From positions 16,028,501 through 16,092,500 of the forward strand of contig CM055883.1 of the NCBI GenBank assembly GCA_029582165.1: DNA of 64,000 bases. Reading direction: 5' to 3'. Position 1 is the stretch's first letter, and the number at the start of each line of letters is the position of its first letter. This document shows positions 45,751-56,858 of the stretch, in pieces. Source of the stretch: Portulaca oleracea (lineage: Eukaryota; Streptophyta; Magnoliopsida; Caryophyllales; Portulacaceae). The notes under the pieces are model-generated. The model was not told where the DNA came from. It did no database searches and saw only the letters and a program-made list of their open reading frames with translations. Position numbers and translations under genes: made by a program.

Positions 45751-46356
45751 ATGATACTGAGAAAAGCTGCTCAGAAGCCTAACAATCAAAGCAACCTGAT
45801 GCCGGAGCATACAAATGTTATCTTTCATGGAGTTTGTAGCTTTGATCCTTCCACTTTGATTGTTGAAACGGGTCAACCTGTCCCCCAGGTGTTTGGCTTT
45901 CATGAAGACCTATCCATTCATGGTATTTGGGATAGTGATGACAATGAGCAACATGAATACTCTAAGATGGAATGGATGGAGACGGATGAGCCAGCATCAG
46001 ACGATGTAGCATTTCTCACTAGATCAAGCCGCCATAATAACAGGAACACCACCACCCCAGTTGCTGTTTCTGATCTTACACCAATGGCTACCAACGACAA
46101 TCACGTCTGGCCTGAAGATCCCCTCCTTACACAACTCAAGAAGACGAGAGCTGAAGTTACTATCTGGCAGCTGATTTGCACCTCACAAGCACATAGACAA
46201 AAGATGATGGATGCTCTTACTGCATTAACAGTATCTCCCACGACAACTCCTGAATCTTTAGTTGCTCATGTGACTACCCAGCAAGAGGCTATCACTTTCG
46301 GGATTGAAGATCTGCCTCAGGGAGGGGCATCCCACAACAAACACTCTATCTTATAG
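45751..46356 (+). pseudogene. Gag-protease linker, Ogre-type element
   Basis: Carries the passage WPEDPLLTQLKKTRAEVTIW followed by QLICTSQAHRQKMMDAL, a block found in Tat/Ogre polyproteins between gag and protease. In another frame than the capsid part. The function of the block is unknown. Confidence 0.7.
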
Positions 46357-46958
46357 TGCAATGTTCCAACAAGACTATCCCTCTAGTTTTAGTCGACAAT
46401 GGCTCAGTTGTGAATGTGTGCCCGTGGAGGACGGCATAGAAATCGGGAGTCCAGCAACAACACTTGGCTCAAAATGGTGTACAACTAAGGGCTTACGACA
46501 ATTCTCCTCGGAAGTCGGTTGGGTCCATAACATTACCCATCACTATAGGCAATATCACTCGGAATGTGGACTTCGTAGTGCTAGACATTCCAGCCTCCTT
46601 CAATCTGCTACTAGGAAGGCCATGGCTTCACGAATGCAATGCTATAGCATCTACCTTACACCAAAAGGTAAAAATGTTGGTTCAAGGACGAGTTATCACT
46701 ATCTCAGGAGAATCCATCAATGCTGTCTTCACTCCCAAACAAGCAACTCTTGAGGTGGAACATAGTTCTATGGACGAAGAACTTCACAATTTTGAACTTG
46801 TGGCGACTTTAAGCCAGGATGAAGCCTCCTTTGACTTCGATCCCTACTCAAATCCCAAAGTGCATGCTATACTCAAGAGACAAGGACACTTCCCTGGGAT
46901 GCCGCTAGGAAAAAACCCGAAAAACAAGATTCCTCTTATGTTTCAGACATTTAAGTAG
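46357..46958 (+). pseudogene. Aspartic protease region, Ogre-type element
   Basis: The active-site motif VDNGSVVNVCP lies near 46,390 (D-N-G in place of the common D-S/T-G, usual for this lineage). After a frameshift come ITLPITIGNITRNVDFVVLD and LLLGRPWLHECNA, the flap and C-terminal motif of retropepsin-like proteases that cleave the polyprotein. The region then leads to a linker reaching 46,958 (TAG). Confidence 0.8.
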
Positions 46959-48078
46959 AAGGGAAGGTTCGGCTTAGGATACAAACCAACTGAGAAGGAA
47001 GTTAGGCTCGCCAAGATGGCCATAGCTGAGCAGAAGAGGATGGACAATCCTCCTACCTTGTTCTAGATAAAGCCCTATCCACTCACTCTGAATGGATAGT
47101 TTGTTAGGGAAGGCGATGACTTACCTTATTATGGGTTCCTGAACCATACTACCTGAAGAACAAGGGAGTTCAAGTTGCAGGGTTAGAAGTTTTCAATAAC
47201 TGTACCATTAATATGGCTACTGTTTTTATGCCTGCTCGAGACAAACAGCCACCATTGGAATGGACTCATCTTGCTGGGAGCAACATATTTGGCATGCTGT
47301 TCGGACAAGAAGCCGTTAAGGAAGAGTCTGAAGCTGACGTTGTTATTGCTGCATTATCCAACCCAATCTTTGACCCAAGTCTCATGATCACTGAAGAAGA
47401 AGAAGTCAAGGCGGTCTCGTGGGTCGATGCTGAGAAGAATAGCTTTGTTTTATCTGTAGGAGAGTCTGTTCCTATGGACATAGAGTCTGGTCCTAAGAGT
47501 CTAGAGTCAAGTGAGTCTGGTCTTGAGTCTGCTGGCGATGTACTCATTTCTGCATTCAATAAAATGAACCTTTCTGCTTACTCTGATTCTTCTTTCCCCT
47601 CTTCCCTGAACTGCTACGCTAATAATAATCTGGAATTGAATGAACCCTTAAAAGAATTTTCTAATGAACATGAGCATAAAATGGCAGTGTTGGAAGACAC
47701 CATCACCATAAATGTAGGCACGGAAGAACAACCTCGTGAGTTGAAGTTAGGTAGTTCGCTCACAACAAAAGAACGGGTGTCCTTTAAAGATTTTCTCAAG
47801 GAGTTTGTGGATGTATTCGCATGGTCCTACAAGAACATGTCGGGTATTGATAGGGAAATTGCGGAGCACACCATACCTTTGCTCCTCGATGAAAAGTTGG
47901 TTCGACAAAAGGCTAGGAGGATCAAACCTGAATTGGCTAAGAAAATTGAAGAAGAGGTGATCAAACAGCTTAACGCTAAGTTCATCAAAGCAGTCCATTA
48001 AGGAACTCACATCGATGTATTAGTGGATAACACTTGCGGACATGAGCTTTTATCTTTTATGGACGGATATGCTGGCTA
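46959..48078 (+). pseudogene. Protease-RT connector and start of reverse transcriptase
   Basis: GRFGLGYKPTEKEVRLAKM opens the segment with several stops up to 47,212. From 47,213 a frame of 262 codons ends in FVDVFAWSYKNMSGIDREIA and ARRIKPELAKKIEEEVIKQL, the usual RT entry. After AVH and TAA at 47,999 the sequence goes straight to HIDVLVDNTCGHELLSFMDG. The block of about 35 residues with the VDYRDLN motif of RT is deleted. The Tekay-like insertion then cuts the domain at GYN. Confidence 0.8.
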
Positions 48079-48083
48079 CAATC
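48079..48083 (+). other. Target site duplication, left copy (CAATC)
   Basis: Matches 52,105-52,109. Removing the insert restores the RT reading GYNQIKMA. Confidence 0.9.
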
Positions 48084-48962
48084 TGATGTATATTTGATAG
48101 CCATATACATCAAGGTTATCAAGGAAGACATCGAATATACATCATGGGAGCCAAATACTTGTTTACATGGCAAAGGAGCTTCATTCCCTCAAGTCTCTCT
48201 CACGTTTGAATGGTTTCATCAAGGGCAGTTCGGTAATTTTCTCTATATCTCAAGAACCAATAAGATATTGTGAAAGTCATCCAAAGGTCAAATGATCTAC
48301 ATCAAAGGAGCTTCACAATGTTTTTTGAACCTTGAAGTTTGGTGAAGAAACGAGCAAGTTATCATAGTTTTTATCTAGCTTATGTACATTTGTTTCTTTA
48401 TGATGTCACACTTGTATAGGATGATGTAAGCTAGATCCCATGTATTTCTTGATGTTGTGCACGCCTAAAGGGTCCTCATTTGCTATAAATAGACCCCTTG
48501 GGTGCCTTGTAATCTCATTCATTCAATTCAATAATCAAATACAAAGTAAACACATGATGTTGTTTTCTCTCTAGCTTTGTGCTAGTTCTTTTCGTTTCTC
48601 TTGAGGGAGTTTCGAATATATCTCTACTTCTAGCCTTGGGTTGGCATCCCTTGGTGGTGAAAGGTAGAATTGAAGAGTTCTTTGAGGTGGTGTGTTTGTA
48701 TCCTCGTGGAGCCTTCAAACGCCATTATCATTCCATCGTTCGTTCATCCATTCGATCATCAAACATTCATCAAGCATTCGTTCATCATCCATTCGTCCAT
48801 CATCATCTTTTGGTAAACGAATTCCATTCTTTGTTTCATTTCCATCATATTTCTTTGAGTTTAGTTGATTCTTTAGAACTTAGAGAAGAAGATTCTTATC
48901 TATATTCATAAAGATCCTGAATTCTATGTGTAATGAGATCTCTTGTATCCTATTATACATCA
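48084..48962 (+). repeat. 5' LTR of the Tekay-like element
   Basis: 879 bp. Differs from the 3' LTR by a limited number of substitutions and one 7-9 bp indel (CAACAATCG). Contains TATAAATA at 48,484-48,491. Confidence 0.92.
48484..48491 (+). promoter_or_regulatory. LTR TATA box, Tekay-like element
   Basis: TATAAATA followed by GACCCC, in the same context as the TATA of the array solo LTRs. Confidence 0.6.
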
Positions 48963-48966
48963 AAAA

Positions 48967-48980
48967 TGATATCAGAGCTT
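48967..48980 (+). promoter_or_regulatory. Primer binding site, tRNA-iMet type
   Basis: TGATATCAGAGCTT four bases after the LTR; plant initiator tRNA-Met elements have TGGTATCAGAGC. Confidence 0.8.
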
Positions 48981-49191
48981 AGGAAATTATATTTCTCTTA
49001 GTTCTTGAACCATCTTTTTGCAATCTTTCCATCACAAATCCATCCCCCATCATCTCCCACATACACGTCCACCATAAACTCCACAAAGAACCCCAAAACC
49101 CAAACACAATCAAACCCAAACACAAACCCCCTCTCGTCCTTACATGCTAACCCCAAAACCATGAGTTTCTTGTGATCTTTTTGTTTCAAGA

Positions 49192-50862
49192 TTGGTTCTA
49201 ATGGCTGGTCCAAGTTCTCCTACGATGTCTCCTACAACTTCCCAAGAAGATGTAGAGTTGATGAGGCAAAAGATCACCTATCTTTTGGATCAATTGAAGA
49301 GATACATGCATCTCCAACATAGGGTGAACCGTGGAGAAAGTGATGAGGAAGAAGACGTTCAAAGTGAAAGGCGTAAAAGGAGAGAAGAAAGATTTAATTT
49401 CAAAGTGGAGATTCCGGAATTTAATGGTAATCTTGATCCGGAGGTTTTCTTGGATTGGATGCAAACCGTGGAGAGAGTCTTTGATCTCAAAGACGTAAAT
49501 GATGATAAGAAGGTCAAGTATGTTGCCTTGAAGTTACGAAAACATGCAAGCATTTGGTGGACAAACTTGCAAAAGAAGCGGGAAGCTAAAGGAAAGGATA
49601 AGGTGCGTTCATGGGATAAGATGAAGAAGAAGCTTCAAGAGAAGTTCGTACCACCTAGCTACCTACGTGACAACTACTAAAAGCTACAAAAGTTGATCCA
49701 AGAAGGAAGAAGTGTTGAGGAGTATACCAAAGAATTCGAGCATTTGCTTTGTAGGTGTGATCTTAAAGAGGACGAGCCACAAACTTTGGTACGTTATCTT
49801 TTTGGTCTTAATGATTGGATTAGACACATTGTTGAGTTGCAACCATACGAAACCTTGCATGAGTTGAGTTCTTTATCCCTTAAAGTTGAAAGGCAAAGGA
49901 GAAATAAGGGTAAAGAAGTCTTGAACAAGTACCAAACTCCACAAGAATCATCCTACCCTACACACCCATACACGCCACAATAAAAACCCCCATTTCCCAC
50001 AAAACAACCAAACACAAAAGCTCCATAAAACCTGCCCCCATCCATCCCTAAACCCCACGTCCAAGAAACCAAATCCCTAGCATCAAGAAGGTGTTTCCGA
50101 TGCCAAGGTTTAGGTCACTATGCTTCGGAGTGCCCAAACAAAAGAGTTGTATCTTTGGTTGAATAACAAAGTGCTTTGTATGTTGAGCCGGAGTATAATG
50201 ACGAGGAAGTTGTTGGCACCATTGACGTGAATGAGGAATAAAATGTAGAAGAGGAATGTGTAGAGGAGTCGGATGATGGAGAATTACTTGTTGTAGGAAG
50301 GGCCTTGAATATAGCTCATGTGCCGAATGACCAAGTACAAAGGGAGGCTATCTTTCGCTCTCATTGTACCATCAAACGAAAAGTATGCTCATTGATGATA
50401 GATGGAGGAAGTTGCACCAATGCCGCCTCTACAAAAATGGTCAAGAAGTTGCAATTGGAGATTAGCCCTCATCCCACACCTTACACTATACAATGGCTAA
50501 GCCTAGGACAAGGCATTCGTGTGGATCAACGGGTCTTGGTAAGTCTTTCAATTGGAAAGAGTTATAAAGATTCATTATGGTGTGATATTATTCCTATGGA
50601 TACTTGTCATATTTTGTTGGGAAGGCCATGGTTGTTTGATAGGAGTGTCATACATGATGGGAGAGCCAACACTTATACTCTCACCCTCAATCGAAAGAAG
50701 ATCACTTTGACACCTCTACCACCATCTTCTAATCGTCGGCCTAAGGAGGATGAAAACAACATTGTGACGATTATGAAGGCGGGATATCATGGGTATGAAG
50801 AGCATAAGGGTCTTGTTCTTGCAAACTTGGAGAAAGCAAAACAAGCAACCATCCAATTTTGA
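49192..50862 (+). pseudogene. Gag-protease ORF of the Tekay-like element, several in-frame stops
   Basis: One frame runs from 49,201 (ATG GCT) to 50,862. It holds the capsid domain (PEFNGNLDPEVFLDWMQTVE, KLRKHASIWW, SVEEYTKEFEHLLCRC), a CCHC knuckle at 50,092-50,133 (CFRCQGLGHYASEC) and an aspartic protease with D-G-G (LMIDGGSCTNAAS) and ILLGRPWLFDR. In-frame stops occur at 49,678, 49,981 and at least three further positions before 50,260, most one change from CAA or GAA, so it is not translated as a whole. The frame integrity apart from stops suggests recent decay. Confidence 0.85.
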
Positions 50863-51221
50863 ATTCTCCAATGAAATGTATCTTTCATGTACACCCTAAA
50901 GATATCAACTTGAATCTCATGGTTGAAATGCCAAGGATTCAAAGAAGTCAGGAAGTTATATTCGTCGATGACCATTCAAGAATGGATCGTTTTACACTAA
51001 ATGGTGAAGGCAAAATTGTAGACTTTGAAGTTATGAAGTTACATGGGATTCCAACATCCATGGTGAAATATCGAGCATCAAAGACCAATAATGTCTATGG
51101 GTTATTTTGGAAGAAGTTGAAGAAATTTAGTAAAGGAGTCTATGATGACTTCAAAGCCTTTAAGAAGAGAGTTGATGTTCAAAGTTTGAGGACAAACTTT
51201 TTTTCAACCGGGGGAGTATGA
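50859..51221 (+). pseudogene. 3' frame of the Tekay-like element, unrecognised
   Basis: A 120-codon frame overlapping the end of protease in another phase, ending next to the PPT with LRTNFFSTGGV. Tekay/Del polyproteins also end just before the PPT, so this may be the last piece of pol or a recruited segment. No RT or integrase motif is seen (no YVDD, no DDE spacing). Confidence 0.4.
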
Positions 51222-52104
51222 TGTATATTTGATAGCCATATACATCAAGGTTATCAAGGAAGACATCAAATATACATCGTGGGAGCCAAATACTTGTTTA
51301 CATGGCAAAGGAGCTTCATTCCCTCAAGTCTCTCTCACGTTTGAATGGTTATATCAAAGGCAGTTCGGTAATTTGCTCTATATCTCAAGAACCAAGAAGA
51401 TAATGTGAAAGTCATCCAAAGTTCAAATGATCTACATCAAAGGAGCTTCACAATGGTTTTTGAATCTTGAAGTTTGGTGAAGAAACGAGCAAGTTATCAT
51501 AGTTTTTATCTAGCTTATGCACATTTGTTTCTTTATGATGTCACACTTGTATAGGATGATGTAAGCTATATCCCATGTATTTCTTGATGTTGTGCATGCC
51601 TAAAGGGTCCTCATTTGCTATAAATAGACCCCTTGGGTGCCTTGTAATCTCATTCATTCAATTCAATAATCAAATACAAAGTAAACACATGATGTTGTTT
51701 TCTCTCTAGCTTTGTGCTAGTTCTTTTCGTTTCTCTTGAGGGAGTTTCGAATATATCTCTACTTCTAGCCTTGGGTTGGCATCCCTTGGTGGTGAAAGGT
51801 AGAATTGAAGAGTTCTTTGAGGTGGTGTGTTTGTATCCTCGTGGAGCCTTCAAACGCCATTATCATTCAATCGTTCGTTCATCCATTCGATCATCAAACA
51901 TTCATCAAGCATTCAACAATCGTTCATCATCCATTCGTCCATCATCATCTTTTGGTAAACGAATTCCATTCTTTTTTCCGTTTCCATCATATTTCTTTAA
52001 GTTTAGTTGATTCTTTAGAACTTAGAGAAGAAGATTCTTATCTTTGTTCATAAAGATCCTGAATTCTATGTGTAATGAGATCTCTTTGATCCCATTATAC
52101 ATCA
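51219..52104 (+). repeat. 3' LTR of the Tekay-like element
   Basis: 886 bp, preceded by a purine-rich CGGGGGAGTA PPT. TATAAATA at 51,619-51,626. Confidence 0.92.
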
Positions 52105-52486
52105 CAATCAAATAAAAATGGCAGAAGAAGATATGGAGAAGACTTCCTTTACTACACCATGGGGAACGTACTGCTATGTCGTCATGCCTTTCGGTCTTAA
52201 AAATGCCGGAACAACGTACCAGAGAACTGCCAATACCCTACTTCATGACATGATGCACGTTGAAGTAGAAGTCTATGTCGATGACATGATTGTTAAGTCC
52301 AAGACAAGGGAGGGTCATATTCCTAACCTCCGCAAGTTCTTTCTGCCACTTCGCAAATACAAGATGCGGCTCAACCCAGCAAAGTGTACCTTCGGTGTTA
52401 CCTCTGGGAAGCTATTAGTTTATGTGGTCAACCAAAGGGGCATTGAAGTTGATCCTTCAAAGATCAAGGCTATCCAACAGTTATAG
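52105..52486 (+). pseudogene. Reverse transcriptase, C-terminal part, Ogre-type element
   Basis: Continues the RT interrupted at 48,083. TPWGTYCYVVMPFGLKNAG, then VEVYVDDMIVKS with the catalytic YVDD, and LNPAKCTFGVTSGK are standard Ty3/gypsy RT motifs. Ends at TAG 52,484, after which the same frame continues into RNase H. Confidence 0.9.
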
Positions 52487-53093
52487 CCACCCAGGACAAA
52501 AAAGGAGATAAGAGGCTTCTTGGGACGAATCCAGTACATCAGTAGGTTCATCTCAAGGCTCACCATGACCTGTGAACCTTTGTTCAAGAAGCTAAAGAAA
52601 GGAAGCAAAGTAGAATGGGATGATCAATGTCAAGCTGCTTTTGATAAGATCAAGGAATATTTGCAACATCCTCCAGTTCTCATGCCGCCAGTATCAGATG
52701 AGCCTCTACTCCTTTACCTTACGGTGACTAGCTCAACAATGGGGGCTATGCTAGCTCAAAAGGTAAAAGGTCAAGAGAGAGTCATCTACTACTTGAGAAA
52801 GAAGTTCCTAGACTACAAAAGTTGATACGCAGACATAGAGAAAATGGCTCTTGCATTAGTTTGGGCCACCAAGAAGTTAAGACATTACATGCTTTCGCAT
52901 ACTGTATATGTCATAGCTGAAAACAATCCCATCAAATTCATCATGGAGCAACCAACCATCAACAACCGCATCGCTCGATGAGTAGTCATGCTTTCTGAGT
53001 TCAATCTTCAAAGGGCAAGTTGTTTCAGATTTTCTGGCTGCTTCACCATCACAGGAACCTCCAAGCACTCACCTGGAATTCCCAGACGAAGAC
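52487..53093 (+). pseudogene. RNase H (first), Ogre-type element
   Basis: After FLGRIQYISRFISRL comes the gypsy RNase H region (LLLYLTVTSSTMGAMLAQ, RVIYYLRKKFLDYKS), then TGA at 52,823, EKMALALVWATKKLRHYM, TGA near 52,979, and a frameshift. The catalytic Asp of the usual LYLD/LYLA motif is replaced (LYLT), as often in Tat elements where the second RNase H takes over. Confidence 0.8.
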
Positions 53094-53545
53094 GTGTTCC
53101 TGACCGATGAAGTTACTTGGGAAATATATTTTGACGGAGCTTCTCGCCAAATGGGTTGCGGAGTAGGAGTCTTGTTAATATCTCCAGAAGGGGCACATGT
53201 CCCTGTATCAGTAAAATTAGATTTTGATGCTACTAACAACACTGCGGAGTATGAAGCATGCATCAAGGGTCTACAAGCGGCCTCGGCTTTGGGCGTACGC
53301 CGCATAAAGGTCTTTGGAGACTCTAGCCTCTTCATCAACCATGCTAAGAGTGCGTGGAAGGTTTGAAGTGAGTGTCTCTTGGCTTATCAGCAGAAGCTTT
53401 TGGGACTTGCTGACCAGTTTGAGCAAATTAACTTCCAATACCTTTCTAAGGATCACAATAAACTGGCCGATGCCCTGGCCAAATTATCTTCAATGATGTC
53501 CATCCCATCAGGCACGCTCCAGCTACCAGTAATTGTAGAGTGACA
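53094..53545 (+). pseudogene. Second (archaeal-type) RNase H, Ogre-type element
   Basis: WEIYFDGASRQMGCGVGVLL, NNTAEYEACIKGLQAA and IKVFGDSSLFINH show the D-E-D catalytic layout of the extra RNase H acquired by the Tat lineage. TGA at 53,364 and a further stop at about 53,541 break the frame. KDHNKLADALAKLSS is the usual end of the domain. Confidence 0.88.
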
Positions 53546-54845
53546 GTCTGAACCCGCGTATGTCTGTGCCATGGAAACACAAGAAGAGGAGACTGAGGAA
53601 TTGTTTCTCGACATATACAATTTTCTTCGGAAGGGAGAATATCCGGCTGAGTTAGATGCTCGAGGACAACGAGCAATCAGGTCTCTAGCAGCGCAATACT
53701 GCTTGATCCAAGATCGTTTGTACAAGAAGTCACCTACAGGCATCAATTTGTTGTGCATCGATGCCAAAAGTGCAAAGGAAGTTATGGCTACTGTACAGGA
53801 GGAGAGTGTGGGCCTCACATGAATTGGCGCATGCTAGCGAAGAAGATTCAAAGAGCTGGTTTCTATTGGTTGACTATGGACGCAGACTGCTTGAATTTCG
53901 TTCGAAGATGCCACAAATGTCAGGAGTATGCCAATCTGCAGCATCAACCTCCTTCATATCTGATGACGTTGACCTCTCCATGGCCGTTCTCGGTATGGGG
54001 TATTGACATCATTGGCAAAATACACCCGATCGGAACAGGAGGACATGAATACATCTTGGTCGCTATTGATTACTTCACTAAGTGGGTAGAGGCAGCCTCT
54101 TTTGCCAAACTCACATCCAAGCAAGTCGCCAAATTCATCCTTCAGAACATTATATGCTGATATGGAGTGCCTCATGAGATCATCAGTGATAACGGGAGTC
54201 ACTTTCGAAAGGAAGTAGAAGTTTTGCTCACCAATTACAAAATTCAGCATCATAGGTCCTCACCATATCGACCTCAAGCCAACGGAGCTGTAGAGGCGGC
54301 AAATAAAATGGTGGTAGGAATCATGAAGAAGATGGTCGTCACTTACAAAGATTGGCCTGACAAGTTAGCATTTGCCTTATGGGGATACCGAACCTCTATA
54401 CGAACTGCCATAGGAGCAACACCATATTCATTACTGTATGGGATGGAAGCAGTCCTGCCGATCGAGTTAGCAATCCCGTCATTACGAATAGTGGCAGAAA
54501 GCCAATTGCCAGAAGCGGAATGGGCTAGGGCAAAGTTCGAGGAGTTAATGTTGATGGATGAAAGGCGATTAAGGGCGTTGCATAATGTTCAAGTGTACCA
54601 AAGTAGAATCACTCGCACTTTTAATAAAAAAGGTGAAAAGTCGTTCACTTCAAGAAGGTGATCTAGTGCTTAAGGAAATGAGGGCACCAATACAAGACCC
54701 AAGGGGAAAGTTTGCACCTAATTGGAAAGGTCCTTATATGGTTAAGGAAACTTTACCGGGAAGAGCAGCTCGGCTTGCCATTATGGATGGAGAAGATCTT
54801 ATTCAACCCACAAATTTGGATCAGCTCAAGCGATATTATGCTTAA
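53546..54845 (+). pseudogene. Integrase, Ogre-type element
   Basis: Zinc-binding region with CHKCQ near 53,920, then the core: WGIDIIGKIHPIG (first D), EIISDNGSHF (second D) and ANGAVEAANKMVV (E). C-terminal GPY/F-type module NWKGPYMVKETLPGRA leads to stop at 54,843. Frameshifts near 53,800 and 54,640 and TGA at 54,158 disable it. This is the enzyme that joins the cDNA to chromosomes. Confidence 0.9.
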
Positions 54846-55516
54846 TATAGCCAAGCAACTGGAAAACCAATTTTCAGACACTTGGTTAATATTCAATTTA
54901 TGCTCATAAAAGGAAGAAAAGATAAAGTTCGCAAGGACACAATGATTGTAAACAATACTTCTTTTATTAATAATTAAAATGCAAGTACACTGCTTGTAAA
55001 TATGAAATTTCAAAAGGCGTAATTAAATAAAAGTTTATTGCAAAGCGGTTCAGTTCCTTCGCTTCCATCCATCTTCTAGTCTTGTTTCACCTTCTCTACG
55101 TCGCCAGTGGTCTCATGGTCAATCTCCATGTCTTTAGGCTCATTTGGGTCTGTCTCTTTGTTTTTAGGCTTATAGGCTCACTTATGTGATTTCCGTGTCT
55201 CCACCCTCGGACCAAGACGATCCTTTGTCGTCACCTTTGCATCGAGACGATCCTTTATTGTTGAATGAGGACCCAGTCTCTCCCTCATGGATGTTCGACT
55301 TCTTAGCACCTCTCCAGCACGGCGAGACTCGACAGCCGCAATTAGCCATCCGTGATATCCAGCATCAGCAATCTCTGATACATATGCCTTTAATGGAGCC
55401 TTAAGGGTCGGCCTTCTCGCCTAGTACTTCAGCCAAGACTCTATCACCGACCCACGAAGCTTCAATTGCTCGGGGGCTTCACATAGTCGCTCGGGGATGG
55501 TCTGTTTGCGGCCCAT
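54846..55516. other. Spacer between integrase and antisense gene A
   Basis: Non-coding. Includes AT-rich sequence with AATAAA near 54,960 and 55,025. It may hold the 3' untranslated regions of convergent transcripts (pol on plus, gene A on minus). Confidence 0.5.
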
Positions 55517-56536
55517 CTATCGTAATACCCGCTCCGGAAAGTAGAAATTCATCTGTGTTAAGCCGGTGATACACACATAGGCGTTGCGATAGTCACTGGT
55601 CACATATTCGGGAACATGCCACCACTCGATCCACCATGTGATATCACGAGGTTCCTTCAGAAAGACGATCCATTCAATTACCGATCGGAGCTCGGTATAT
55701 TTGAACCTCCTTTGACAATAATTTGTAAGTGCCGAGGGATTACGAGGATCTTCGATAAGGCCCAAATGCTCCATCAGCCAGATCTGCCCAAAACAGTTAG
55801 CACGGGTTATAATTGCATGCCAATTATTCCCAAACTAACGGAAAAAAAACCCCCTTAAAACCCACCTAGGTTATACAGACAGTAGGCGGATTTGACAAAA
55901 ATAAGGGAGGAAATGTACCTGAAGAAGTAGAGGGCTCCCACGAAGCTCATATTTCGAATCCGGATTATCCAAACCCATCATAGTTTTCGCTGGCATCAAT
56001 GGCACTGGATTAAAGCCTCGAGCCATGTCTTCAATAATCTGGATAAGGCCCGCCGGCCCGGTTCTTCGCCCGCCATGATAGAAGCAAAATTCTCCAAGAA
56101 GACATAATACGAGTGCTCGCACTCGTATCACGAGACCATATGCCAATGTGTCAGGCGATTGAAAGTATTCGACAATGGTTTGGAAATGTACCTTATCACC
56201 GAATAGTGCGCTTCCTATGACTCGGTTCGAAAGGCATAGCAATTCCTTGTACTGTTTGGTGTTGTCGGCAACAGTTGGAGGTGATGTCGGCCGTGCGAAA
56301 TGATTCGTCCCAAGAATAGACGACCACTCTTCAGGTAGCGGACATAGCTCCTTCAAGGAAAAGCGGAAAACATGCATCTTCTGATCCCAAAAAGCTCCTG
56401 CCGCTTGAATAAAGTCATGGTTGACTCTCGCTTGTCAGAGACTTAGCAATCTCGTCAGGCTATATCTCCCGAGCTCTTTCTTCTCGTCTGTGGACAAGGT
56501 GCTCATCCAAGTAGCGAGCTTCTTCTCGAAAGCCAT
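55517..56536 (-). pseudogene. Antisense gene A: two-exon PMD/DUF7745-like protein
   Basis: Minus-strand exon 1 56,536-55,919, intron 55,918-55,784 (GTACAT...GGGCAG, 135 bp), exon 2 55,783-55,517, about 294 codons. ATG 56,536 begins MAFEKKLATWM. TGA at 56,435-56,437 is the only stop. The body (FWDQKMHVFRFSLKELCPLP; LLLQ joined across the intron to IWLMEHLGLI; DITWWIEWW) follows plant proteins of the DUF7745/plant mobile domain-like type, by recollection of the pattern rather than a search. The exon phases agree (0/0). A TATA box lies 90 bp upstream. Such extra antisense ORFs are known in Tat elements; the role is unknown. Confidence 0.7.
55784..55918 (-). other. Intron of antisense gene A
   Basis: Minus strand: exon ends CTTCTTCAG, intron begins GTACATTTCC and ends TTTTGGGCAG, next exon ATCTGGCTG. 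It contains a CGCCTA-type palindrome variant (AACC CACCTA GGTT) near 55,860. Confidence 0.7.
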
Positions 56537-56625
56537 GATAGGAGGGTTTTTGTGATTTTAGGAGGCCCTTTTAGATGGAAGATGCAATTGAAGATGATGA
56601 GTGATATCCATGGCAAAGGATGAGG

Positions 56626-56633
56626 TATTTATA
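56626..56633 (-). promoter_or_regulatory. TATA box of antisense gene A
   Basis: The minus strand reads GTATAAATACC, 90 bp before the ATG at 56,536, giving a 5' leader of about 60 nt. Further upstream are several GGCCCA (site II-like) motifs and two palindromes. Confidence 0.6.
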
Positions 56634-56752
56634 CACCTTTATCCATGATCAAAATGGAACAAATCGGCGTAATGATCCATAGCGATTGCCATCATATCCC
56701 ATGATTCAAGCCTTTCTTTAACGGCTAGCGAAAAAAAAAAGAAAAAAAAAAT

Positions 56753-56776
56753 ATTATAACCCGCCTAGGTTATAAT
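56753..56776. repeat. CGCCTA-core palindrome
   Basis: Perfect 9-bp arms ATTATAACC and GGTTATAAT around CGCCTA. Confidence 0.85.
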
Positions 56777-56828
56777 TTCAGTAGGCCAGCACGCGCACGC
56801 CCGCGTCAACCCACGCCCAGCTCTTCAG

Positions 56829-56858
56829 CCGCTTAAAACCCGCCTAGGTTTTAAGCGG
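56829..56858. repeat. CGCCTA-core palindrome
   Basis: Perfect 12-bp arms CCGCTTAAAACC and GGTTTTAAGCGG around CGCCTA. Outer arm bases differ entirely from the copy 50 bp to the left. Confidence 0.87.

Larger units (their letters stand above)
48084..52104 (+). mobile_element. Tekay/Del-like non-autonomous LTR retrotransposon inside RT
   Basis: 4021 bp with LTRs 48,084-48,962 and 51,219-52,104, starting TGATGTATATTTG and ending ATACATCA, flanked by CAATC. The PBS is tRNA-iMet-like. The internal 2.26 kb keeps gag, zinc knuckle and protease and then a short 3' frame, with no RT, RNase H or integrase, so it depends on an autonomous partner. Gag and protease sequences point to the Tekay/Del branch. 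It is related in LTR sequence to the solo LTRs of the left array. Confidence 0.92.

Noticed and set aside
55186..55404. A 72-codon plus-strand frame after integrase
   Set aside because: No domain, and it lies in the probable 3' region of convergent transcripts.
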